64,000 nucleotides of DNA, from contig DAINQE010000001.1 in the NCBI GenBank assembly GCA_036743055.1, positions 62,001-126,000 of the forward strand, written 5' to 3'. This DNA comes from Sabulitectum sp036743055 (GTDB lineage Bacteria; Fermentibacterota; Fermentibacteria; Fermentibacterales; JCC-6). Position 1 is the first letter of the stretch. Every line of letters starts with the position of its first letter. The position numbers and the translations under genes were made by a program. The notes under the pieces were generated by a model. The model was not told the origin of the DNA. It made no database searches and saw nothing but the letters and a program-made list of their open reading frames with translations. Shown here one piece after another: positions 50,916 to 60,470 of this stretch.

Positions 50916-53900
50916 TCAGTTCACTGTGGCGAGCACTCCGGTAACCGAAGAGGACCGGCTGAACAGCCCGCTTTCGGTCTGGGCATCTATCCTGTAAATG
51001 TAAGCGCCCGAAGCCGGAATGTCACCATCGGCGTCGAGACCGTTCCAGATGATCTGGTTGTAGCCCTGGGAACAGAGCCTGGAAACGGACTGGATCCTTC
51101 TGCCTGCGGTGGTGAAGATCGAAACCGTCACATGGGCCTCTGAGGAAAGGCTGAAGCTGAAACACCTGGTGCCGGAGCCGGGGTTCGGATAGACGATGTG
51201 CTGCTGTATGGCCACTTCACCGGCTTCGGTGGAGGTCACATAAAGGGTGTCAGTGGAGATGTTGCCCGCACCGTCCATCCCCCTGAGGATGAACCGGTGC
51301 TCTCCCTGGGAAAGTTCTCCCACCGTGTATTGAAGCTGTCCCGTGGTGGTGGAGCCGGTGTTGTAGGAAAACGCGTGGGAAACGTCGTACTCTTCGCTGT
51401 CCACGAAAAGTCTGATCCCGTTCCCGGTCCTTCCAAGGAAATTGATGCCGCTGGGATCCGAGAGCTCCGCCTCGAGGAGTCCTTCCCCTGTTACCACCGG
51501 TTCCGCCACATCCTGCTGACCGGCGACCCACATGGATATCTCAGGACCCTGATAATCATCGGGCTGGGTGCCTCTGACAAGCACTACAGGAGCGTCGGCC
51601 CCCAGTTCGATCCCGGAGGCCACCACGGCGGCTCCATCTATGCGGGCCATATCCCCGGTGGCACAGGAGTAGGGGATTATGCATTCGGCGGAGAACCTGG
51701 AATCGTTCAGGGCAGCCCGACCCCTCCATGCGGTTCCACCCTGCCTGTGGTAGTCGATGGTGCCTCCTCCCAGCATGGTGTACTGCCACGGAATGTCCGA
51801 CTCGGTTATCTCCAGGAGGGCCAGCCCGTCAGGGGAAACGGCCTCGCCCTGCACCGAATTGATCTCCCCTGAAAACAGCGTGTCTCCCTGGAGGGTGACA
51901 GCAAGCCTTGGATCAGCCATCATCAGCGTTATGTCCGGAACGCCCAGATAAACGTAGTAAGAACTGTTGCCTGCCCTTGCGGCCTGTATCTTCCCGGCCC
52001 AGAAGGAGTAGCCCATGGAGTTCCCTTCGCCGGTGAGCTGGTCCACCACCATGGACGCGTAGGCGAAGTTGGCGGGAGCGGTGGTGCCGCCGGTTGCTCC
52101 GATGCTGGCCACCGCGCCTCCTCCGGGGTGATAGACCACCTTCTCTCCTATGCAGTCGACTCCCGGGGCGAAGAACCTGGACAGGTCGCAGGAGAAGAAC
52201 ATGGCCAGCGGGAGCCTGTGGGAGTTCTGCAGTGATCCCGGATCATCCCCAAGGAAAACCTTTTCGTGGGCCATCTGATTTGCCGAACCGTGGCCGAAGA
52301 AGAGCATTACCCCCATACCCCGGTTCCACAGGTCGATGAATGCTTCCCTGGCCTGGGGTTTTTCCGGATGTACGCCATCCGGGGTGGTTCCCTGGGGCCA
52401 TGGGTATTCTATGAGATAGAACTTCTCCGGTTTGACATGGGCGGGAAGGTGGGAGTAGCAGATCTCCTCCATGTACTCGGTGTGCTCCTCTTCTCCAGGG
52501 GAGTATCCTCCCCACTCGTCATCGGCGAAAAGGACGAATCTGCCCGCCCAGCTGCCCCCGGCCTGAAGGGAATGGTACATGGAGGTCTTGGCTACTACAG
52601 CGCCGAAGGCCGCAGGACTCCCGGCGGGTATCCTTGCCACCGGTATCTCCGGATAAACCGCGTTCTCGTGAACCTGGGCGAACCAGTCCTCAGAGGCCCA
52701 GGCGGGATAGCTGGTGTCGTTGCGGAGATATATCTGAGCCGGCACCAGATCAGGGATGGTGGTGGAATAACCCAGTGGATCGTAGTGGCCGTCGCCGCAG
52801 AGGATGACTCCACTCAGCGGTTGGGTCCATGAATCCATGCCCCACCTCACGGCTGACCTGATGGCCCCGGGATCCTTTACCCCCTGGCCGAACTCGTCGT
52901 AGATCTCCCCTGTGGTTGCCGTGACCACCGAAAGTCCCATGGATACAAGAAGCGCTTCCAGGGCAAGGGCGTCGTCGGTGAAAGTCTCCGGCACCACGAG
53001 CAGCCTGTCACCGGAGGTTATGGTGCCCACCAGCCTTCCGGGATCAGCGGGGGAAATGCTGTCCGGGGACTGCCAGCTTCCGCTTCCCGGAACCATGAGG
53101 GATGTGGAATCGGAAAGGTCCCATGAGAAGGAAAGCCCGCCTCCACCCTGGGTACCGGTTATGATCACGGGATTCATCAGATCCGATGAATCGAAGGCGT
53201 ACCCGCCCCCGGCGAAGGTGAAGTCGTACCTTCCCCTGTAGCCGGGGAAGAAGAGCCTTTCCGATGAACCCGTCATTTCCGCCGGGTAGGTTATCTCGAT
53301 GTAATCAAGCATCATGTCGGCATCGGGATCCTGGGGGTCGAAGCCCAGTACCAGATCTGAGGCCGAGGCCAGATTCACGTTCTGGAAAACCGCCAGATGG
53401 CTGCCGTATCCTGAACCCTGATACTCGCCGGCGCCCTGGAGGCTCACGGTGAAAGAGGTGGTTTCGGTGACGGCGAAGGCGAGGGTTACTTCGCCGGAAC
53501 CGGAGGCGTCATGAATGTCGATTGGAATGGACTCCTGGTCGCCTGAGGATATCTTCCTCCAGAACCAGCCTGTCCTGTTCTCCCATCTGGGAAGCCAGTG
53601 TCCGCCATCCTCCAGATGAATCCTGTGAACCACCGTGCTCCCCCAGGGGGTGGAGCCGTCCGGGGGACTCTGGACCTGAGCCATCCTCGTTCCGCTCTCC
53701 CCGCCCCATGTGAGCCAGTAGACCCTGTGTGTGGCGTACCTGTGCCAGAGCCATTCCAGTGAACCATCTTCGTACTCGAACCTGTTCAGCCCTCCCGCAA
53801 GGAAAAGGATGCGGTCGTTTCCGTCGAACAGGCCGTTGGCGTCAAGGTCTTCCACATGTGACGCGACGCTCTGAAGCTGATGCTCCGTCTGGGGATCGTC

Positions 53901-54581
53901 ATCGAACATCGTACCTGGACCTGAATAGAGGGCTAAAGTCCCCACTGGAACGCCTTCCACAGGGCAGCCGGCATCCATAAGCTCCTGGCAGGTAACCGCA
54001 TATGGCCCAGTTTCCTCTATTGCGATGCGGGCCCAGGGTTTACCCCAGAAGGGGCTTTCGGATCGTTCAGGAGGATCTGGCCAGTACACCTCTCCCTGTG
54101 CAAGGCCATCCAGCAGATGACCTGCGGGGATACGCTGACCCCCGCCGCCGTTCCATTCCAGGGAAACGGAAACGGTGGGGGAAAAACCCCTGTGGGTAAG
54201 TGGATGGATATCCACCACCGCAACACTGGTTCCCGCAATGGGGAAAACGCCTCTCAGCTCCACCGGGCTGAAGCTGCGGTCCTCGGGCGGCACATCCGTC
54301 TCCCGGGCTTCCAGCCCCTGGCCTGTGAGGACTCCCGCCCTGGGGACATCCCTGCGGGTCAACGCACTGGAACCCGAGGAGGCTGTGTACTCCAGGACAG
54401 GTTCCACTCCATGAGGAACCGGGACGAAGATGGTCTTCACCGGGTAAACGGGTACCCCTGGTTCCTGTATGTTAACGGTTCCGCTTATGTACGGTGTTCC
54501 ATCTGCCTGGTACACTGGAGCGTCGAACTGGAAGGTGCCGCTCCATGCCCCCATGAGCGCAATGGCAAGCAAAGGTGTCAT
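50916..54581 (-). CDS. Gingipain-like C25 peptidase with FlgD-type Ig tail (paralogue 1)
   Basis: 1,221 aa, secreted: short signal MTPLLAIALMGAWS. After an N-terminal propeptide-like half (~1-540) comes the C25 caspase-fold domain (GQGVKDPGAIRSAVRWGMDSW, then LFADDEWGGYSPGE). The catalytic pair is His764 in LFFGHGSANQM and Cys798 in FFSCDLSRF. The C-terminal ~100 residues are a FlgD_ig-type domain (HIVYPNPGSGTRCFSFSLS, IIWNGLDADGDIPASGAYIY). A typical secretion tag for type IX was not seen. It starts ATGA-overlapped with the sirtuin gene. Confidence 0.92.
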   Translation of the reverse strand: MTPLLAIALMGAWSGTFQFDAPVYQADGTPYISGTVNIQEPGVPVYPVKTIFVPVPHGVEPVLEYTASSGSSALTRRDVPRAGVLTGQGLEARETDVPPEDRSFSPVELRGVFPIAGTSVAVVDIHPLTHRGFSPTVSVSLEWNGGGGQRIPAGHLLDGLAQGEVYWPDPPERSESPFWGKPWARIAIEETGPYAVTCQELMDAGCPVEGVPVGTLALYSGPGTMFDDDPQTEHQLQSVASHVEDLDANGLFDGNDRILFLAGGLNRFEYEDGSLEWLWHRYATHRVYWLTWGGESGTRMAQVQSPPDGSTPWGSTVVHRIHLEDGGHWLPRWENRTGWFWRKISSGDQESIPIDIHDASGSGEVTLAFAVTETTSFTVSLQGAGEYQGSGYGSHLAVFQNVNLASASDLVLGFDPQDPDADMMLDYIEITYPAEMTGSSERLFFPGYRGRYDFTFAGGGYAFDSSDLMNPVIITGTQGGGGLSFSWDLSDSTSLMVPGSGSWQSPDSISPADPGRLVGTITSGDRLLVVPETFTDDALALEALLVSMGLSVVTATTGEIYDEFGQGVKDPGAIRSAVRWGMDSWTQPLSGVILCGDGHYDPLGYSTTIPDLVPAQIYLRNDTSYPAWASEDWFAQVHENAVYPEIPVARIPAGSPAAFGAVVAKTSMYHSLQAGGSWAGRFVLFADDEWGGYSPGEEEHTEYMEEICYSHLPAHVKPEKFYLIEYPWPQGTTPDGVHPEKPQAREAFIDLWNRGMGVMLFFGHGSANQMAHEKVFLGDDPGSLQNSHRLPLAMFFSCDLSRFFAPGVDCIGEKVVYHPGGGAVASIGATGGTTAPANFAYASMVVDQLTGEGNSMGYSFWAGKIQAARAGNSSYYVYLGVPDITLMMADPRLAVTLQGDTLFSGEINSVQGEAVSPDGLALLEITESDIPWQYTMLGGGTIDYHRQGGTAWRGRAALNDSRFSAECIIPYSCATGDMARIDGAAVVASGIELGADAPVVLVRGTQPDDYQGPEISMWVAGQQDVAEPVVTGEGLLEAELSDPSGINFLGRTGNGIRLFVDSEEYDVSHAFSYNTGSTTTGQLQYTVGELSQGEHRFILRGMDGAGNISTDTLYVTSTEAGEVAIQQHIVYPNPGSGTRCFSFSLSSEAHVTVSIFTTAGRRIQSVSRLCSQGYNQIIWNGLDADGDIPASGAYIYRIDAQTESGLFSRSSSVTGVLATVN

Positions 54582-55318
54582 TGATTCTCCTGTAATGCCC
54601 CGGTGAGCAGGGGAAGGATCTCCCCGGCTTTCCTCCTGATGCTTATAACCCGTTCACTTCTGGGCAGTTCCGTTCGGGACGGATTCACTTCGATAATATG
54701 GGCTCCCGCCTCCAGCGCGGCGAACGGGATGCCAGCCGCGGGCCACACCTGGACCGAAGTGCCTATGACAAGCATCACATCGCACTCCTCAGCCAGTTGA
54801 TAGGCCCTGGCTATTACCTGGTGGGGAAGGGGTTCTCCGAACAGGACTATGTCAGGTTTCATGATGGAGCCGCAGGCGGGACAGACCGGGGGCAGATCCT
54901 TCAGAAGGGCGTGGTCAAGACCGGCGGAGAAACCGCACTTCCTTATGCAGGAAGCCGTTCGCATGGAGCCGTGTATCTCCAGCACGTCGGTCTGGCCGGA
55001 TTCCCTGTGGAGTCCGTCCACATTCTGTGTTATAACAGGAAGGCTCCCCTTCCTGTCCTGTAGCGCTGTGAGGGCCAGGTATCCCGCATGGGGAACGATC
55101 TCTTCCGTTCTCATGAAGCGCATCCTGTACCACTCCCAGACCGTCTTCGGATCATCCATGAGCCCCTGGATGGAGGAGAGCTTCTCAGGGCTGTACTCCT
55201 TCCACAGGCCGTCTTCGCCCCTGAATGTTCTCATGCCGCTCTCGCTGGACATTCCAGCTCCGGTGAAAACCACCGGCCTGAGGCTTTTCCCGATAAGCTC
55301 CACCGCCCGCTGGATCAA
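54578..55318 (-). CDS. cobB: Sir2-family NAD-dependent protein deacylase
   Basis: 246 aa from a TTG at 55318 that overlaps the stop of the upstream peptidase gene (TTGA). VVFTGAGMSSESGMRTFRG binds NAD; ITQNVDGLHRESG contains the catalytic histidine; a zinc ribbon has CIRKC ... CPAC; and PDIVLFGEPLP and VIGTSVQVWP follow. It removes acyl groups from lysines in the cytoplasm. The longest frame extends into the peptidase gene and is not used. Its place between two secreted C25 peptidases, coupled at both ends, is unusual. Confidence 0.93.
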   Translation of the reverse strand: MIQRAVELIGKSLRPVVFTGAGMSSESGMRTFRGEDGLWKEYSPEKLSSIQGLMDDPKTVWEWYRMRFMRTEEIVPHAGYLALTALQDRKGSLPVITQNVDGLHRESGQTDVLEIHGSMRTASCIRKCGFSAGLDHALLKDLPPVCPACGSIMKPDIVLFGEPLPHQVIARAYQLAEECDVMLVIGTSVQVWPAAGIPFAALEAGAHIIEVNPSRTELPRSERVISIRRKAGEILPLLTGALQENQ

Positions 55319-58300
55319 GGGCTTACCGCCAGAATGCCCGTAACTGAGGCCGAACCGGAAACGCCGCTGAATCTGAGCATGTAAACATAGGCACCGGCAG
55401 CCAGGGGATCTCCATCGGCGTCCAGGCCGCTCCACACGATCTGACCGGTTCCAGGGGAAACGACGGTTTCCCCGGACCAGATCGGCCGCCCGGCTACAGT
55501 GAACACGGTTGCCTCCACCGTTCCCTGGGAACCGGTGGTGAAGAAGAAAGCCCTGGTCCCGCGGTGGGGGTTGGGAAACACACCGGTTTCTTCAAGAAGG
55601 GGAGGCTCTCCTTCAAGGACATTGAAATCCAGAATGGCTTCCCCGGTGTTCTTCATGCCGTCCTTTGCCACAACTCGGACCTGGTGCAGCCCGGGGAGCA
55701 GCTCCGGGATCTGATACTCCAGGGAACCTGAGGTCGAGCTGCCGCTGTAAAAGGTGAACAGTTCCGTAACGTCATCGTACTCTCCGTCGATCGAACAGAT
55801 GATGATGGATCCGGCATCCTCGCCCAGTACGCATATCCCTGAAGGATCCGACAGCACCGCGTGAAGGACGGCGTTCTGATAGACCGAAGGAATGTCTCCG
55901 GGTTCTGAGTCAACGAACTCCAGCTCAATCAGAGGACCTGTGCTGTCGGCATCATGGACCCCGTCATCGAACACCGGTATCGGCCAGGAATAGCCTGTGG
56001 CAAGGTCCCCTTCGAAACCTCCAGTTCCGTCGGCCCTTCCCAGGGAACCCGTGTCCGCCTGCAGCGGAACGAAGAACTCAATTGAAGCCTGTCCCTGAGG
56101 ATCGGTGGTGTTGATCCCCTGGTATACAGGGGAACCGTATCTGAGATAGCTCAGGGAGAAGTTCTGGGAGAGTGGACTGACATAGGTTACGGTACCGGCG
56201 CTCTCCCTGCAGCGGAAGAGAAAGCTGGTCTCCGCCGGGAAACTTACCTGCACGGTGTTGTTCCTGCCCCTGAACAGTGTGTCCGGTGAAACAACCTGGC
56301 ATGGTCCTGTGTTCCCTGCGGGTATTTGAAGGCCGCCGTCCCCGAGAACGCAGTAGAGCAGGTTGTAATTATCACCCAGTGTAACCACGGAAAGCCAGAA
56401 CGCCTCCGTAAGGGGGAGTCTGGCCTCGCCGTAGATATTGCTGAGAAAAGAGGAGGACAGGTTCCTGTTCTGGGTGGAAAAACTGATTCCGGTGGAAGCC
56501 ANNNNNNNNNNNNNNNNNNNNNNNNNNNNNNNNNNNNNNNNNNNNNNNNNNNNNNNNNNNNNNNNNNNNNNNNNNNNNNNNNNNNNNNNNNNNNNNNNNN
56601 NAAAGAGGAGGACAGGTTCCTGTTCTGGGTGGAAAAACTGATTCCGGTGGAAGCCATTGCCGCTGCGGCGCCCCCCTCCGGATGAAAGAGCAGGACCTCC
56701 GCCAGGCAGTCCCCTGCAGGCAGGATGAACTCACCGTTGTTGCAGGAGAACGAATTATAGAGGAAGTACCTGGGCTGGTTCACCATCTGGCTGACCATCC
56801 CAGAGGACATCAGCTTCTCGCTGGCCATCTGGTCGTAGGAGCCGTGGCCGAAAAAACTCACTGACGAAGCTCCGGAATTGAGAAGGTCTATCAGGTCCGA
56901 GGCGGCTTCCGGCTTCTCCGGGTGGGCGCCTTCCCCTGTGGTGCCCGGGGGCCATGGATAATCTATGAGATAATGCTTCACCACGTTCAGGGACCGGGGA
57001 AGAACGCTGTCCGCAAGCAGTTCACAGGTTTCGGTGTGCTCCGACTCCGTTTTTGAATTCCCCCATTCATCGTCGGCGGCCAGTATGACCGTGTTCTCCC
57101 ATGGGCCCGGAAGGGAAGCTATCTCCATCTCGTACGATTTTTGAAGGGCTATGACCAGCTCGTTCACACTCCCGGCGGGGATACGGGAAACAGGGAGTTC
57201 GGGGAACTCCGAGCCCTGGTGAACCATGGTAAAGAACGCCTCCTTGCAGTTCCCGCTGGGAAGCTCGAAGTAGATGGGAGCCTGGGTCTCGTAGCCGGTG
57301 TTGTATCCCAGCGGATCGCTGGAGCCGTCTCCTATCAGAAGGAGGGCCGAAGGCTTCTGAACCCATGTATCCAGAGCCCATCTTACGAATGACCTCACCG
57401 CGCCGGGATCCGATACCCCCTGGCCGAACTCGTCGTAGATCTCCTGATAAGTGGCCATGTATACCGTCTGTCCCCTGGAGGAGTAGATGGGGTGAAGCAT
57501 CTGGGCGGCCTGATACATGTCACCCGGGACCGCAACCAGGACATCCCCCTCGGAGGAGGCACCCAGTATCCTTCCGGGCTGGGCGGGTTCGATGGAGAGG
57601 GGTGATTTCATGGACCGGGGTTCAACGGCAAGCAGCACGGCGAAATCGCCTCCCGGATCATGTGTGAGATCGGCGGTTGAGTCCGCAAGTGTCCATCCGG
57701 TGAGTTCCACAGGCGAGTACGGGTCGGTGATGTCATAGATCAGGGCCTCAGGGGAAACCGGGCCGACGCTCAGGGAGAGGGGACCTGGGGGTATGCCGGT
57801 GAGATAAGCCGGATAACCGGCTGATTTCGCCAGCCTTACCGGAACAAGAAGCTCGGCATAGTCCAGGTAGGTGCTTCCGTGCCAGTCACTCCAGAGCTTG
57901 AGCATGTTGCCTCCCGAGGATACCGAGATGCTGTCCAGGGAGTAATACTCGTGCCTTATGCCCCAGGCTATGGTATCCAGGACCACGGTGCCGTCAAGCT
58001 CCGCGACCAGGTTGTGGTCCCACGGTGTTGTCCCCGCTTTCAGGATCGCCAGCCTGAATGTGGCCAGGTCGGACTGGAACGGGGAACCCAGGTAGAAATA
58101 GCTGGGGGTGTTCTCGAAAATGAAACCCCAGAGCCACCCTGTGCGGTTCCCCTGGTGGTTGGAAAGCACCTCCTCCTCGAAACCGAATGGCACTGTTCCG
58201 CTCTCCACAGGCGTTCCCCCGGAGGGCTGAGCTTCAGCGGCTGTGATTCGTGCGCCGTTCTGCCCTCCCCATGTAAGCCAGAAGGTGTTTGTCCTGTCGT

Positions 58301-59177
58301 ACCTGTGCGGGGCACGGTATAGAGAATCGGAGGTGAAACGCCAGCTCCAGAGACCCCTGCCGTAGAAAACAAGGGAATCCCCCTGGCCGAACACGCCGTC
58401 GCCGCCGTCCTCTACCGAGATGGCCACCGGATGAAGCTGGTGCTCAGCGGTGCGGTCTTCAGGGTCGAACATCTCTCCGGGACCGGAGAACATGGCCAGG
58501 GTCTGTGAAGGAACCCCTGAAACCTGGCAGCCGGCCGCCTCCAGCTCCTGGCATGTAACCGAGTAGAATCCGGTCTCGTCCGCCTGTATTCTTGCCCATG
58601 GCCTTCCCCAGAAGGGGCTTTCCGGGGATCTTTCCATCCTGGGCCACCAGGTGTCGGCACCGGGGCACAGATGCTCCAGCAGAGTCCCGCCAACTGGTCT
58701 TCCCCCGGGGGCATCATCGTGGTTAAGGGCAAAGCTGATGCGGGAAGCATAGATGGAAGGTGAACCGTAACTGAAGGGAGATACGCTAACCACCGCAACA
58801 GTGGTGCCCAGCATATCCACTATCTCCAGGGAAACCGGCTGATGTGCCGGGGGAATGTCCATGGAAGCCCTTTCTTCTCGGGCTTCGAAGCCTGTTCCGA
58901 TGGCAACTGGAGCGGAAGAAAGGGGCATACGTTCATCCCATCCGGTCCGGGAGGTTTCCTCTACCACCCATTCCAGTACGGGATCCGCTCCGGGGGGCAC
59001 AGGGAAGAAGTAGCGGCCCGCCGGCACCTGTCCGTAATCGTCGGTTGTCTTCTGATACATTCCCGGCACGTGGATCTCGACCAGGTCGTCAACCGAAATC
59101 AGGACCGGTCGGGGGACCTCAACGGTGACCTCGTGGCGGACCGCCGTGAGGGCCAGCAAAAGAACGAATACTGACAG
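55315..59177 (-). CDS. Gingipain-like C25 peptidase (paralogue 2), split by an artificial gap
   Basis: After removing 100 N and one copy of a 55-bp duplicate, the gene is one open frame of 1,235 aa from a CTG at 59177 (GGGAGG at 59184-59189, 6-nt spacing); the ATG at 59231 lies in the promoter area. Signal-like start SVFVLLLALTAV. Catalytic His778 (FFGHGSYDQM) and Cys812 (NSFSCNNGEF), 34 residues apart as in paralogue 1. The C-terminus carries GVFPNPHRGTRAFFFTTG and IVWSGLDADGDPLAAGAYVYML, the FlgD_ig tail. Probably degrades extracellular protein. It heads the run sirtuin, paralogue 1, TPR/HTH. Confidence 0.9.
56447..56501 (-). repeat. Left copy of a 55-bp duplicate flanking the scaffold gap
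   Basis: Identical, base for base, to 56602-56656 on the other side of the N-run. It is the overlap between two contig ends that was not merged. Confidence 0.97.
56502..56601. other. Assembly gap (100 N) that is artificial
   Basis: The contig ends on both sides are the same 55 bp. Deleting the gap and one copy (155 bases) restores the peptidase reading frame, so no sequence is missing here. Confidence 0.97.
56602..56656 (-). repeat. Right copy of the 55-bp duplicate flanking the scaffold gap
   Basis: Exact copy of 56447-56501; see the gap entry. Not a biological repeat. Confidence 0.97.
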
Positions 59178-59183
59178 TTCGAA

Positions 59184-59189
59184 CCTCCC
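59184..59189 (-). promoter_or_regulatory. Ribosome-binding site that points to a CTG start (C25 paralogue 2)
   Basis: GGGAGG, 6 nt before CTG at 59175-59177. No ATG, GTG or TTG in frame lies at a suitable distance, and the signal-peptide-like sequence begins there. Confidence 0.55.
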
Positions 59190-59210
59190 TGAGCCAGCGG
59201 GTTGCAGTTT

Positions 59211-59221
59211 TGATATATAAT
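59211..59221 (+). promoter_or_regulatory. -10 region of the LolC/E-type permease gene, divergent promoter area
   Basis: TATAAT at 59216-59221 (or the extended form TGA-TATATA at 59211-59219) on the plus strand, within an AT-rich inverted repeat TTGAT-N5-ATCAA that could serve both directions. No good -35 is visible. Confidence 0.45.
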
Positions 59222-59240
59222 CAATACTCAACCATGGATT

Positions 59241-59245
59241 GGAGG
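59241..59245 (+). promoter_or_regulatory. Ribosome-binding site that points to a CTG start (permease)
   Basis: GGAGG followed after 7 nt by CTG at 59253, in frame with conserved N-terminal sequence. The nearest ATG codons (59234, 59267) are out of frame. Confidence 0.55.
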
Positions 59246-59252
59246 TTCCCCG

Positions 59253-60470
59253 CTGCCGGGTCTGTCATGGAAACTTGCGTGGCGCTATCTCAGGCGTCAT
59301 CCCCGAAGGAGGAGCCTGGCCTTCGCTTCGGTGGTGAGTACCGCCGGAGTGGCCCTGGGAGTTGCCGCCCTTGTGGTGGTCATGGGGGTGCTTTCGGGAC
59401 TCGAGGAATTCATCGGTACCAGCGTGCAGGCCGTTGACGCCCCATTGGCGGTGGTTAACCCCGGCGGTGAAGTAAGCTCTGACTCCTCTTTTGCCGAAGC
59501 ACTTGAAGCCCTTCCCCAGGTCCGGGGAGCCTACCCCTACATCGACGGGGAAGCGGTGGTGCGGATGCCCTCCAGGAACAGTGAAGCGGGCTGCCTGGTA
59601 AGGGGGATAACCCCCGGAAGCTTCACCGCCTCGGGTCTGGACACCATGCTTATTTGGGGGGATCCCCCTTCTCTTTCAGAAGAAGGACTCCCAGGGGCCG
59701 TACTGGGCGTGTACCTTTCGGAGGACTTCATGCACAGCGCCGGTGACACACTGCTTTTCTTTCCCCCGGAGGCTTTTTTCACAGGGGGAAGGGCCGGCGC
59801 GGGAAGGGCGGTGCTCGCAGGGGCCATCGAAACCGGTCTGCCCGCCAATGACAGGAGGATAGCCTACCTGCCCATAGAGACAGCCTCCAGGATGTTCATG
59901 CCCGGGGAAGGTTACACCGGATATTTCATCATCCCTTCCAGCGGGTACTCCCTCGAGGAGGTCACCTCGGCGGTCGCCGGCGTTCTCCCCGATTCCCTGG
60001 AAGCGCTTACATGGCAGCAGAGGAATCCTGCGCTGTACGCAAGCCTGGAACTGGAGAGGATGGGTTCCTTCGCGGCGATCCTTCTCATAACCCTGGTGGC
60101 TTCCTTCAACATCACCGGAACCATCTCCAGGACCGTTGTGGAAAGAAGAAGGGACGTGGCCGTGCTGAAATCCATGGGCGCCGAAAGGAAGCTCATTCTC
60201 AAGGTGTTCCTCTGGGAAGGCATGCTGGTGGGCCTCACAGGGGCCGCCGCCGGGATAGCCCTGGGCCTGGCCGGATGCTGGGCAATAGGCTCCACCGGGC
60301 TCATCCAGATCCCGGATGTGTACTCCTTCCACGACAGCTTTCCAATGAAGGTCTCTCCCCCTGCAGTTCTGGCCGCGGGAGGGGCCGCGGTACTCATAAG
60401 TCTGCTTGCGGCTGTCATACCCGCCGCCAGGGCGGCGTCGCTGGATCCGGTGGAGGGTCTCAGGCAGTGA
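59253..60470 (+). CDS. ABC transporter permease, FtsX/LolC-LolE family
   Basis: 405 aa if started at the CTG at 59253; from the GTG at 59331 it would be 379 aa and lose the conserved N-terminus LSWKLAWRYLRRH and basic RRHPRRRSLAF that precede TM1 (VVSTAGVALGVAALVVVMGV) in LolC/E proteins. A periplasmic MacB-PCD-like domain (~70-270) is followed by three membrane segments, and the cytoplasmic turn RTVVERRRDVAVLKSMGAERK is the FtsX-family coupling motif. Probably exports lipoproteins or a peptide with an ATPase encoded elsewhere; no LolD is nearby. It overlaps the next gene as GTGA. Confidence 0.85.
   Translation: MPGLSWKLAWRYLRRHPRRRSLAFASVVSTAGVALGVAALVVVMGVLSGLEEFIGTSVQAVDAPLAVVNPGGEVSSDSSFAEALEALPQVRGAYPYIDGEAVVRMPSRNSEAGCLVRGITPGSFTASGLDTMLIWGDPPSLSEEGLPGAVLGVYLSEDFMHSAGDTLLFFPPEAFFTGGRAGAGRAVLAGAIETGLPANDRRIAYLPIETASRMFMPGEGYTGYFIIPSSGYSLEEVTSAVAGVLPDSLEALTWQQRNPALYASLELERMGSFAAILLITLVASFNITGTISRTVVERRRDVAVLKSMGAERKLILKVFLWEGMLVGLTGAAAGIALGLAGCWAIGSTGLIQIPDVYSFHDSFPMKVSPPAVLAAGGAAVLISLLAAVIPAARAASLDPVEGLRQ

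Noticed and set aside
56447..56656. Direct repeat that might be a mobile-element footprint or attachment site
   Set aside because: It sits at both edges of an N-run, and removing one copy restores a reading frame; it is a contig overlap.
59178..59231. ATG at 59231 as start of C25 paralogue 2
   Set aside because: It would add 18 residues encoded by the AT-rich promoter area, has no ribosome-binding site, and places a non-signal sequence before the signal-like hydrophobic stretch.
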